Assembly: GCA_015680685.1 (NCBI GenBank)
Contig: MNCI01002227.1
Coordinates: 146,009 to 204,901, forward strand
Direction: 5' to 3'
DNA from: Gnetum montanum
Taxonomy: Eukaryota; Streptophyta; Gnetopsida; Gnetales; Gnetaceae
Length of the DNA stretch: 58,893 nt
The position numbers were made by a program, and so were the translations under genes. Positions 11,257 through 22,803 of the stretch are shown piece by piece (within the stretch, counting starts at the first letter, position 1; the number at the start of each line of letters is the position of its first letter). Under the pieces are notes generated by a model. That model was not told where the DNA came from and did not search any database. It saw nothing but the letters and a program-made list of their open reading frames with translations.

Positions 11257-12505
11257 TGGACCAAGAGATTTATCATTTGAATTACAGTGTGTGATCCAGT
11301 CATAAGCTTCAAAAATGATGTTGAATGAACTGCCAAGAACACTCACATATCATTGCATTTAAAAAGTGTAAAATATATTTAAAAAATATAGGATATATTA
11401 TAATACATATGATACAATTTAATTCTATGTAACCATGGAGAGAGAGAAAAGGAAATATGTTTGATTTTATATTTTATAATTTTTATGTATTTTATGATTA
11501 TAAAGAACAAAAGGAAAGCAACCACACATGGATCATAATCCCACTTAGGGACAAGGGCAATGCTCACACACACACAGACACACACACGTGTTACAATCCC
11601 TTAAGGGACAAGCATAACACTACATACAAAATGGAATAAAATGACTCTTTGTTACAACCTCAATGGACCAACACTATTCCATATAGTTGTGACATCTTTG
11701 GGTAAGGTTGAGTCATCACAGCTTATGAAAATAAGAATTAAATAGATATTTTTAGGATTTTAAGGTTTTATAATGTTTTTAGTATATTAAAAGTTCAAGG
11801 CATTAATGATAATAACCATAAGCTTTCTGTACCATGCAAACATTGGAATTTGCATCAACCAAATTGTTATGGGTTACATAAACAAGGTAGCACTTTGATA
11901 GAGTCTAGCTACACTTATGAAAGCGATGAATTAAAACACATAAAAATAGGGAAGGAAATTAAGTTATCTAAGGAAGGATCTAGATGACACAAGCCTAAAA
12001 AAGAACTAAGTAAAACTTCATTATGTGTGAGAACTCTCCTTGGATATTTTATAGTTTTCACATGGGAATGAAGAGGATTTTGTTAACATCTAGATGCTAA
12101 CGAAAGCTTGTTGATGTCATATTGGTTACCTGAAATCACATTGTAAGTAAGGAGGATCAAGCATGAGGTGTAGTGATGCCCTATGTTGATGTAGGAGGTG
12201 CATTGATGTAGGGTAGTTAGTGCATCCCCCATCAACCATAACTAACCATTTTCCTACCAAAATAAGTCAAAACCTAAAGAAACATACCGAAATGATTCTG
12301 TGATATTTGAATGAAGTTGAAATTATTTTAAAGGACTTGGAATCAAGAATGAAATATCAAAGTGTAACACAAGAGGTGAGAATGCATCAATGAAGACTAA
12401 TAACCTTATCTGAATATGCTAGACTATAAACATAGGACACATAAAACATTTTCCTAGATCTAGGGCTTACAATTGATAGATAAATTACCACTAAATGCTT
12501 CATCA
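11257..12505 (-). repeat. 3' LTR of element H
   Basis: 1249 bp. The end TGATGAAGCATTTAG (minus, from 12505) pairs with an outer CA end at 11257-11258. It aligns with 36746-38050, including a CA microsatellite (11567-11590), a GAGAGAGAAA tract and TTTTATAATTTTTATG. The TATA region at 12045-12055 has decayed to TATAAAATA. Confidence 0.85.
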
Positions 12506-15260
12506 TTCTTCCATGATTGGATAAAGCTAGTCCCATAGCTTTAACATTCAAGACACAATGAACAAGACTAGATATATGACAAGGTTAATGCAGAGGAACA
12601 CAATTCTACAAATACTTTAACATAGGACTCATTACAAAACAAACACTTGAGAAGAGAGAGATCAAGGAATGATGGATGGAAAGAAAAGTTCCTTGGTGTA
12701 CTTGTAAAGCTAAAGGCATATCTCATGTGATGGATGAACTTTGGTGTATTCTTTTTGGTTTGTATTCATCATTGATTATTATGCATGTCCCTCACTTAGA
12801 ATCCTGGGACATGATTGCTTTACCTCCAAATTTGCCTTTCAAGGGAGGCTCCTAGGTTTTGAATTAAGTGAGTGTTCTCCAAGTTGTACTCAATGATGTT
12901 ATCATCATGGGCTCAAGGTGTCCTTGCCAAGGCATACTGGACTATAGTTGTGCTAAAAATCATGTGAAATCCTTAAGCATTAAACCACCACTGGAAAAAA
13001 ATCATGCAAAAAACAATGGTAAGTAAAATTCACAAGGACTACATGAAGAACAACTTTGTAGCCCAATGCCAACCATATACACAGATTTGATAATAGGATA
13101 AAACTAGAAAGCATGTATCCAATGTTGTTTCTCCCTCATGATTAAGTTATGAGACACTTGCTTTGGACAACATTAACTAATGACATGCACTGGAGAACAC
13201 CAACACAACTACAAATGCAAACATCGGAGATAATGAATCAAAAAGAGTAAAAAAACTTATGACATAAATACTAAAGAAAATCAAGATAATTAAACACACA
13301 AGTAAAAAATGAAAGTGAAGGTGGATAGTCTTAGTCAAATCATTAGACCCATTGAGTCATAATTACACATGTGAGAGATCAACCAAGTGCCTTATATCAT
13401 GGAACTGTATCACCTTGGGAGTTTAGCTTGAGCTCACTTGCTCACAATGCCATGCCACCAAGTGGATCCTCCCCATAATAGGATTCTATCTTTCTTACCC
13501 TGATAAAACCTATTTATGGAATAATTGTGGGTTCCCAACAACCAGTGAGACATTAGTATCCAATGTGAGTTCATCTCCTTGGATGGCCAATCCTATCCTA
13601 CACTTTGCTTGGTCAACTTCCTACCACACACAACAATGGATAAGAGGGGAAGAGAGTGCAACATCACTAGATTTCCAACCAACCATATAATTAGCTTTTA
13701 GAGCACATAAGCACATCCTACATGCTACAAAATATCCACTACTACATTCCATCATTGTTACTCATCCACTCGGTAGAGATAGTTCTCCAAATTCCTCTTC
13801 TAAGTGCAAGCTCACACTTACCACTACTAGTGCCATATAGCCTTAGTTATTCTGTGGTCTAACCATTGGTGAAATTAAACCAGGTAGACATGTTACAAAA
13901 CTAGAAGTTAAGATTTTAAGTTGGTTTTCCTCCATCCATGCACATATGCACAGTAAACTCCTTGAATTTTTCTCTACTGGAATCCTCTTGTTGATTCCTT
14001 TGGCTACATATATTGATTCTAATCCCAACAGAGATTACAACACCATCATCAAGAGGCTATGTAGATGACCATGGTTTTAGTCAACAATTGCATATTTTAA
14101 CCCTCGGAGGTAAATGGATTTAGGTATTGGATGGAAGTAGCAGTTGACGTTACCAAAGTTCACTAAGAAAGAGACTTTTGAGCCTTCATGGCCATAGTGG
14201 AGGTGAAGTAGGAGATTATCATGGACTATTACATTAGAATTCAAGTAATTCAGATAATGGGTTGAACATGATAAAGGCTTAAATGGGTACTAGTTCAACT
14301 AGTCTCTTAACTTAGTTTGAGTAATTACATGATTGGCTCGAGATGGTAAAAGTACCAATTTGTGTTAGCTAGTAATCATAACATTACATTGCTCTTTTCA
14401 TTACCTCTTCTTCTCATCATTCTCTTATATATATATTCTTCATCTTTGATCTTTCTTTATTTTTCATCTTTCTTTTTATGTTTTTCTTTTTATGATAAGA
14501 GAATCTTTGATGTTGTCTAAGGGTTATGGAAACAATTGGAGTGTTGGATCACTATCTGGACTCTTTGACATGCATGATAGGAAAATTCATTGTTCATCAT
14601 GTGGCACACATAGGTTTGTGAGATTGCAAACCTATTTTAATGAAGATGGCCAAGCAAGGTAGCATGTACATCTTGGTCCAATCACACTGACCAGACCCAT
14701 TTTGTGGTCATAAGGGGCTCAATTGCACACTCTTTCCTTTCCAGTGACCAAGCACTCTTCTAGAAATTTGAAGCTCACACCCTAAGGTGTGGACCCATCA
14801 CTTGCCTAGGGTTCTAGTAGCATCAACTTCAACAACTCATAGTGTGAGTTCAAGCTCCCCACTAAATCTGAGCCTAGTTCAATAATGATGAATACAAGAA
14901 AATAGGTGGATGACTTTTGTTGTGTGGAAATTCCATTAGACAAGGCTTCACATTGGATCCATTTGTCATTCTTGCATCATCATTGCATATGTAACTCATC
15001 CATCCACCATTAGCTTGTTGGGTGAGCATTCATAAAGCACAATAATTGGTTTTCTATACACATACAAACATGCTTTTGAAAAATAAAAATAAAAAATATA
15101 AAGAGTACTAACTAAAAATAAAAATTTTATTAAGACACATGAATAAAATATCAAAATGGAATAAAAGTTCAACATGGCATGGAGGGTTCTTTTCCATGAC
15201 TAATCCATGTCTATCACATGATAGACATTTGGGTATAGGACACAAGATTGTGCATTAGGT
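12506..15260 (-). other. Non-coding 3' region of element H
   Basis: Sequence between the integrase end and the 3' LTR. There is no recognisable protein. A block at 13455-13560 (CAAGTGGATCCTCCCC and following) matches the leader block of E1 (21735) and E2 (28875) in the same orientation, so H shares non-coding sequence with that family although its LTR differs. A short minus frame at 13843-14028 has no recognisable motif. The pyrimidine-rich tract at 14400-14510 is simple sequence. Confidence 0.55.
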
Positions 15261-15269
15261 ACCCTTATA

Positions 15270-17116
15270 GGGAAAAGATATTCTTTGTAATGCTCAAGGT
15301 ATTTGTCATTGACCAAAATGATTTTATCCTACTCGTCAAGATGACAGATGTGGATTACATTAGATTGGTGACTAGTATGGATGATGTATGGTTCTTTTCA
15401 TTGAAATTGAAACTTACCCAAATGGGCCAAGTGGAGTAGATTAAAATAGAGGATATCATCACCAAGTTTGAAACCAAACTCTTTTGTGTGAACATCATGG
15501 TGAGTCTTATGTAATAATGTTCCAATTCATTAAGAATCAAGATGATTTTATAATTTTCATTAAGGAAGTTGAGATTAACTAGCCTCTCTTTTTTAGTAGA
15601 ATCAAAGGTCATATCAAAATTTGCAACACTACCTAAGGTTTTTATCTCAATATTAATAGAAAGTCATGGAATTTATCCATAGAACAACTTAAATGGAGTG
15701 CATCCCATAGGATTTTTCCATGCCATTTAATAATCCCAAAGGGCATCATTAAGCTTGTTAGCCTAATCTCTTTAGTACTTACGAACCATTTTTCTAATTA
15801 TTCTAATAATTTCATGGTTAGTAACTTCCACTTGGCCATTGGTTTGTGGATGATAAGGGGAAGTTAACTTATGATTAATTCCACAAGATTCCAATAAATT
15901 CTTGAAAACCTTATCAATAAAATACATACTATTATTAGAGATCAAAATTCATGGGATTTTGAACCTGTGAAGTACATTGTTTTAGAGGAAGTTGGCTATA
16001 GTGGTAGATGAGCAATTCTTAATAGTAGTAGCTTTTGTCCACTTCATGCAATAATTAACACATACAATGATATATTTTTTGCCATTAGAGATAAGAGAGA
16101 TGCGGTCAATGAAGTTAATTCTCCACATGTCAAAGAACTCTAGCAGTTGGATCCATTGTTGTGGTCCCTTCATATGTGAGGACATAACTTCCTTGTGTTG
16201 GTACTTGTTACAGCAATGCACAAAGTGTTAAGCATCATGGACCATGGTGGGCCAAACATATCCTATGAGTAACAACTTTGTCATGATTCTCTTTCCAACA
16301 TAGTATCCACCTCAGATAACATGGTGCACATGAGCTAAGACATCACCTTAGCTTTCATAAGGAATACATCACCTTATTAGACTATGAGAGCATCATTTAT
16401 AGAGATTCTCTTTGAAAACCAAGTAAGTCCTTACTTGGTGCTAGAATCTTTGGATTTTATGTTTATCCTATCCAAGAGAAAGCTTTTAGGCTAGCAGGTA
16501 ATTCAGAGTGTTTGCATACCATGAGCATTGACATTTGCTTTTTAATTTGAAAATGGCCTTACAAATATGGTCACTTGGAAAGTCATCAAGAAGTACACAT
16601 TTTCCCTTGTTGCTAATTTGTAACAATGATTAATGATCTACCGTCACATTCTTGGCTTCCTTACGATCAATCATATGAAGGTCAAACTCCTGCGAGAGAA
16701 TTAATCATTGTATTACATCAGCACTAACATTTGGTGAATAAAAATGCTGCACCCTAGAACAGAATGCTTGAATTTTTTGTGCAAAAATAATGGTCATTAG
16801 CTTGTTTTCCATGGTGGTATGGTTTAACTAAGATCCCATAATGCTTTGGCTAGCATAGTAGATGTAGCAGGGCCTATTTTTCTCATTGAATTGCATTAGG
16901 AGAGCACCTAATGCAAATTCAAAAGAATAAATCATTATGTGGAATGGTTGAATTTATTAGGACTCTATAATATAGGGGTTTGGATTAGTCTTTCCTTTAG
17001 ACATTAGAAGGAATTTTCATAGTTCTTGCTCCAAAAGAATGAGGAATCTTTCTTTGTGAGCTCAAATAAGGACCTAGCCATTTTAGAATAATCATTAGTA
17101 AAATGGAAATAATAAC
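15270..17116 (-). pseudogene. pol: RNase H and integrase part of element H pol
   Basis: Read from 17116 down, the minus strand gives NDYSKMARSLFELTKKDSSFFW (the RT/RNase H linker, family form FSKIAKPL..LL.KD), broken RNase H, then GGYYVGKRIM...GYVWPTM..FVHCC (integrase zinc finger) at about 16320-16200. The integrase core follows (NFIDRISLISNGKKYIIVCVNY, 16120-16040), and finally GKFQFQWKGPYII, a GPY/F-type C-terminal module, at about 15420-15370. The catalytic Asp of VDY reads Asn (VNY), a G-to-A change. Many stops are present. The right end at 17116 is where E1 inserted. The preceding RT is at 25291-27022. Confidence 0.82.
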
Positions 17117-17915
17117 TGATGAGTGGCGAGGTACCCCTACACTCAACCATATGCGCGATCTGGTCGAACTCCGCAGATGGACTAGTTGTGGCACCTAGAT
17201 CGTTAACCTTAGGTTGCAGTTCACTGTCTTCCCACCTGGACTAGTATTTATATTTGTCACGTATGGTTTAGTCCAGAGTGAGGTGTATGATGTGTTCCTA
17301 ATTCTAACGCTACTCCTGAAGGTAGTGAGAAATAATATTAACTAGGCTAAGCTAGGAGGAAAAGGGTAAGAAAGTCTAATCTAGCCTAAGTGCGACAAGC
17401 AACTGACTCCTTGATCAATTGTACACATCTTGGACCTTGTGCACGACTACCATTGGGATTACCAAGCGTAGATCCTAGGTACGCCACTGGGCTACCAAGT
17501 AGTCACACTTAAATGCTCGTAATCAAGTCGTACTCCTTCTGCGTTCTAGGAGTCTAAGGGTGAGAGAGAGAAAATAGTAAATAACATTAAATAAATAAAA
17601 AAATAAATAACAAAGTAATGCTGCAATGATGAAGTAATCTTGATCTTTATTGCCGGTCATGTGCATGTCCAAGTACTTCACACTCGAATAAAGAATGCCA
17701 TACAATTACATTCACCACACTGTGGGTAGACACTGGAAAATTAATCTAACTTTGGAGGGATCAAATTGCCAGAGTTTCACTACAATCTAAACTATGATGA
17801 TAAATAAGGGAGAGCTGCTTCTTATTTATAGACATTGCGGTGGACTACGATATCGCACACGCGATATCATAGGGAAGACGTGATATCGCGGCTTATGCAA
17901 TATCGCGTCCCATCA
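17117..17915 (-). repeat. 3' LTR of element E1
   Basis: 799 bp, ends TGATGAG and CCCATCA. Reading from 17915 there is an array of GATATC palindromes (17850-17908), then TATAAATA at 17822-17829. It closely matches the solo LTR 3029-3955, and 17308-17650 matches 24948-25289. Confidence 0.9.
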
Positions 17916-17930
17916 TACCCCCATGACTGA
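17916..17930 (-). other. Polypurine tract of E1
   Basis: Minus-strand TCAGTCATGGGGGTA abuts the LTR start TGATGGG. The same motif abuts the LTRs of A and E2. Confidence 0.75.
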
Positions 17931-18079
17931 ATAAAACCTCGTCCTTGAGTTACAAGGAGAACAAGCTCTATTGATTACACAGTGGATAGGTATGGGATTA
18001 TTAACTGGAAAAAGAAATGAAATAATGCCACAGTGTGGGAAGACACAACACAAAAATACTACAACTACAAAAATGGAAC

Positions 18080-20854
18080 TCATGTAGTTCCTGGTGGTGG
18101 TGGCTCCTTCATGGGTGCTTTCCCTTTGTCTTGTGCTCCAGGCTTTGAAGGTCGATAACACTGAAGAATGGCCTGGAGCTTCTCCTCTTCAGTCTGAGGA
18201 TCTTGTGCCATCCATGCTAATGTTTCGATGTTTGACGGAGTCGGCACTTCCCACGGACAGGGTAGTTACGTGAACATCTGATTGGCTTTGACATATCACA
18301 CCGCGAACACCCATCATTCCTCTTCATAGGCTTTGGCTTTATATTTGTATTCATGAAGATCTGTTAGCCGTCGAGCCAAGTTGGTTGCAACATCTTTATG
18401 TCCCTAGTAGCTTTCTTTTACCACTGCAAGTTCAGAATTTGCAACATCCAAGTTTTCAACCAACTTCTTGCGTTCTACAAATTCAGCTTCATATTTGAGA
18501 TGGGTGGAAGCTACCTGCTGCTCGAGCTCTATTCTCGGGTGCCCTGCTATTAACATGGCAAGGTTGACATATCTAAGGTTTTTCAACTCCATGTATTCTA
18601 TCAAGTCCTAGATCTGCAAGTCCCAGTTTTTAATTTCTGCTTGGTGGGCGAAGGCGTAAGTGTCCAATATGGCCCTCGAATCAGTGTGTTGAGCACTGAT
18701 AGTGTTGATTTGAGCCTTGGCCATATGGATCTCCTTCTCTAGGATTTGTTTATACATCCCCACCTGATCACAAAAATGCTCCTTCAGCTTCTCGTGTCGT
18801 TTAGCCTCATTCTGCCACACGCTTATCTCAATTGCTAATTTTTGGTGAATAGCACGTACCTCCTCCATTGAGAGGGTTCAATTCTCTCTGGCTAAATAGT
18901 GTACATCTCGGTTGACCTGAATGAATTATTCTTGTAGCTGATGAAAGTGTTCATCGAGAACATTCTTTTGTTTCTCCACAGAGGTCAACCGAAGGTTATC
19001 TACAACCAACTGCTTATTTTCTTCTTCTAAGGCCTTGAGTGCCTTAAGATGCGCATGAGTTTGCACCCATGCTATGGAGGCATCCCAAGTGGCCATCTCC
19101 TTTTCTTCTACCACCTTCTTATTTTTTGCGATCAACTTTGTGAGTTGCTCCATTCTAAAGTTTTCTAGCTGGTCTGCAAGAACGAATTGCAAAGGATCCT
19201 GCTATGCTGCTTGTAAGGCTACGAGCTACTCTTGTAGTTTCTGCACTTCAACTTCAACATGCTCTGCCCTTACTTCGGATATGACCAGCTTCCCCTTTGT
19301 GGAAATGAGGTCTGATTGAATTGCTGTGACATCTTGAGGGATGTCAAACAGAGATGTCATTACTTATCCTGTTTGAAGCAATCTGTCAAGTGCATCCTCA
19401 TGTTCCACAGGAGTCATTGAGGTTTCAGCAAGAGTTTGAGCATATCGTGCTCTTGAGAGATCTACTGGTGGCACAACAGGTACATTAAAGGATTCTTTGA
19501 TGTGGTCAACAACCACTTCAACAGCTCCCATGGCATCCTGGTGTTGCATAACCACCACAATGGCCCCTTCACCAGTCTCTAATTGCACTTAAAAAGATGC
19601 TGTGTTTCCTGAGATCTATTATGACCATCTACTTTCCCCTCCTCCTATTTTAATTGATAATTCACCCCTTGTGTGATCTAATAAAATAGTAGGTTGTTCG
19701 GCATCATCAATGACCTGGAAGAAGTTTGCGTCATCATGACTTCTCCAACTGACCATCTCAGCGATGGCCCTAAGAGGGCTCATCGACGGTCTGTAGTCTT
19801 GTGGCAGCGGTGGATGATCTTGACCTGTGCTGGGCCCTACTTCTTGTTGTTGGCTGGGACGTATGATTGGAGGTTAACTGGTTCCAACCACATGCTCTTC
19901 TTCTTGCTCTTCTTGTTCTGGTCTCAGATCTTTACTAGTGCTCTTTCTTGGAGCTTGTGCCTTTAACAATTCAGCATAAGAAGCATTTTGGGCTTTTCGG
20001 AGGACATCATTAGTGTACCCCCGAATACCAGCCTGTTGGTACAATTTTCTGATAAGATAGGGGAAGGGCAGCACCACCTTCCCTAACTTTCATTCTTCAA
20101 ATCACCTTAGGATCTCCATCAAATATAGATGGGCAAGGTTAGCGTTAACCTTTCCCATCAACACTACACATCCTCTTGCCGCATACGTAGATATTCTTTT
20201 CAAACCTTTTGTGGGGAAGAGGTGATAGGTTCCAATTTTAAAATAAACTCTCTCTTCCGTCGTCAGCTCACCAAAAGCTTTATCTCTGCCATAATCCTTC
20301 TCTAACCAATCCTTTCACACATCAGGGTCTGATCAAGTAGATAACCGAGCAACATGGGGGCCTAAATTCGGAAGGTTTAACACTTCCAAAATCCCCTGCA
20401 CAGAAAAGTCTACTATCACACCAAAAATATTAACTGTGGTGCTTTGCTCCTTATTGTGCCAAAACTGGTACATTTTGCCTAAGTACCAGGCATCGCATTC
20501 AGAGAGGACAGGCCATAAGGGAGACCCCTTGAGGTGATCCTTAACAGCCTCAAGAGAAAACTCTACAAAAGATTTGAAGTTTAGCTTCACAATCACAGTA
20601 GTGAATGTGGACTTCTCATGGATAGCCCGAACACACTCCAGGGGCAACGTGAGTTGTTGTCTCGATTCAAGTGCAGTAGTAGCTCCTCCTTCTGCCTACC
20701 CAGATCGTCTAGTAGGAGGTTCTTCTTGATGGATGCTAAATGATTGCACCTCCTATTTTGCATGCTATCCAGTAGGGACTTGTCTTCCACCTCTCTGAGG
20801 TTGTTTCACTCCACCTTGAACTAGACCCTCCTGTTGTGCACGTTTCGGGGCCAT
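18080..20854 (-). pseudogene. Second ORF of E1: plant-transposon-like domain plus coiled coil
   Basis: One reading frame of 924 codons runs from ATG at 20854 (MAPKRAQQEG) to TGA at 18080. It contains about 21 in-frame stops but no net frameshift. Residues about 70-270 form a globular domain with SPLWPVLSECDAWYLGKMYQ, then VNIFGVIVDFS..ILEVLNLP and MGKVNANLAHLYLMEIL..LPFPYLIRKLYQQAGI. This resembles the 'putative plant transposon protein' domain found in plant LTR-element proteins (remembered, not searched). Residues about 310-400 are Pro/Gln-rich. About 420-850 is Glu/Lys/Gln-rich with heptad-like spacing, probably a long coiled coil. The tail KGKAPMKEPPPPGTT ends the frame. Its position before the 3' LTR is that of env-like ORFs in Athila elements, but no clear membrane segment is in frame. 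A deleted copy is in element A. The function is unknown. Confidence 0.72.
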
Positions 20855-21022
20855 CTGCAATCACACGGGCCAAGCGTTAGTAAGGTTGTTTTCAAAGTCA
20901 AGTTATACCTTACTGCTTATCTTAATTAAAGATCTTATGTTATAACGTGTGATCGTGCCTGAAAATTGTAATAATGGATCGTGTGACTTAGGTGGATTTC
21001 ATTTTAATCCCCCGGTGTACCT
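20855..21022 (-). other. Candidate intron ending at the second ORF's ATG
   Basis: Directly before the ATG the minus strand reads TTGCAG, a good acceptor. TACTAAC (plus 20876-20882) lies about 20 bases upstream, an ideal branch-point consensus. A possible donor is TTAG|GTACAC at 21022, giving 168 nt, but other donors are possible. If real, the second ORF is translated from a spliced RNA. Confidence 0.45.
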
Positions 21023-21319
21023 AAGGTCAAATGATTTTTGGCACAATTTTTCTAAGTGTTAGTGTTAATTACCCTAATTGATGTCCTTTGGGCGATGATA
21101 AATTTCAAAAAAGTTAGGCACTTTTCGGCAAGTGTCTCTCCCCCACGACTAAACTGAACACTCCAGGTTCAAGCAGGTTCAAATGGAATTAAAATCGGAG
21201 CACCAGTGAGCGAGATATGAGTGAAAAAGCAAGGGTCACACAATTGCAAGTCGTAGAGACAAATTTCAACAACTGCCCCCATGTAAATGGCAAAATGATG
21301 CTAAGTGTTGTGACAGGGG

Positions 21320-21415
21320 TACCTATTTATAGGTAAATAGGATGCGATATCGCATATGATGCATCACGTACGCGATATCGCGTGGGACGCGATATCGCAT
21401 ACGCGATATCTTGGC
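21320..21415 (-). promoter_or_regulatory. Internal promoter-like module before the second ORF
   Basis: On the minus strand four GATATC-centred palindromes (ACGCGATATCGC-type, plus 21342-21413) are followed by CCTATAAATAGG (21323-21332), itself a palindrome, and then a leader. This is the layout of the LTR's own U3 start (palindrome array of about 85 bp, then TATAAATA). It suggests a second transcription start inside the element that serves the second ORF. The promoter role is inferred. Confidence 0.55.
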
Positions 21416-22803
21416 CCTACTAATGTGAGACACATGAAAAATACTGAATTTTTAATGATTTCTCTTAAAATTAATGGTGTAAATTGAGGACATGGGCAAG
21501 TATTAAGATATCCTAGGGTAATTTCATTGATTCGAGAGGCACTCTTAATGATAATGATGTGAACTTTAGCAAATAAAAATTTGGAGGTTACGAAAAAAGG
21601 GAATGTAATAGTACATTGGAACGTAGAAATTTAGAGGGATAATAGTAGGGAAAGAAAATAAATGAAAGATTAAGCTGAGGGTAAGAAATTATGTGTGTGA
21701 GCTAGAGAATCAGTGAAGATTACAAAAAATTACACAAGTGGGTCCTCCCCATAGCAGGTTTCAACCTATTATGCCCTTGTGTAACCACAATTAAAGTGTC
21801 CGTGGGCACTAGAAGGGTTAAATGTAATCTGCACTAACTCCACAAAACACAAACATGTAAATATCACAGGAATGAGATGAAAATTTGATGCTACATGGGA
21901 CACGAGCTACAATTACACGAACAGTGAGATGAGGTGAAGTATAGAAAGGGATCATAGAGATTGGGGCATGAGGTAACTGACCCAGGACACAGTGAATCCT
22001 GCGTGTAAAGCATGATTAAGGTGTTATTAATCCATCATTCCAAGATCAGGACCAAGGCCATTCCTCTAAGCAGTGACATTGCATTGTTTCATCCCATGAT
22101 GAGCAACTATGAGAGTACCATAACAACAAGGCGTACAATCACTTGGCGTTTTATGCAAGGGAGGAGTGATTTTTGTTTTGTGGCACCTTGTTTTTCTCTT
22201 TTTCTATTTTTTGAACTTTACTAAATCCAGAGAAGTCACCAACCTTTAGGCATGGGTGCATGTCTTTCCAGTGGGACCCCCTAGAACAGCATTTGATTTT
22301 CAAGTGCCCTTTTGATTACTCTTACTCCCATTTTTCATTAGATCTACAAGGATCTTAGTACAACCATGGTGCATGATAACTTCCACAGAGGTCACCAAAG
22401 AGAATCCACAAGTCCCCTTGACATCACACCCTAATCATTCCCTCTTGGTCCATCCTTCTTCATTCTGGGTACAATAAACACAAAATTAATTTTAAGTTTT
22501 TGAAAATGTCAAGAATATCACTGTACCCTTAAAAAGAACCTCTTATTTATAGAGTGGATGAGTGGGTGTAATGGGCTCACTGTTCCAAATAATTGACCAC
22601 TCATGACTTAATAACATAGAACACACCTCAACCAACGATCCACATGAGTGTTTTATTCATAGATGAGATTACTTACAAAAACGTAAAAAGACAAAAACAT
22701 AAAAAGATAAAAAGATAAAACAAAAAGTTGAAAAATGAAAAAAACTAGAAAACAAAAAGGTGTAAAATCAAAGAAAATGAAAAATATTTATTAATCCTTC
22801 TTG
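21416..22803 (-). other. Conserved non-coding region of E1
   Basis: No coding frame. In transcription order it starts with an A-rich (plus)/T-rich (minus) tract at 22670-22790 rich in TTTTT-CATT-type units, then GAACCTCTTATTTATAGAGTGG (22539-22560), a block with AGTGGGACCCCCTAGAA (22270-22290), and GTGGGTCCTCCCC at 21739-21751 with its partner GGGCACTAGAAGGG. The same blocks occur in A (1745-3028) and E2 (28860-30060) in the same order. This conservation without coding content suggests packaging or cis-acting sequence. Confidence 0.6.

Noticed and set aside
17913-18161. Hydrophobic minus frame that could be a membrane anchor of the second ORF
   Set aside because: It is in a different frame from the second ORF, whose natural stop at 18080 precedes it in the true frame. 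No splice signal joining them was seen.
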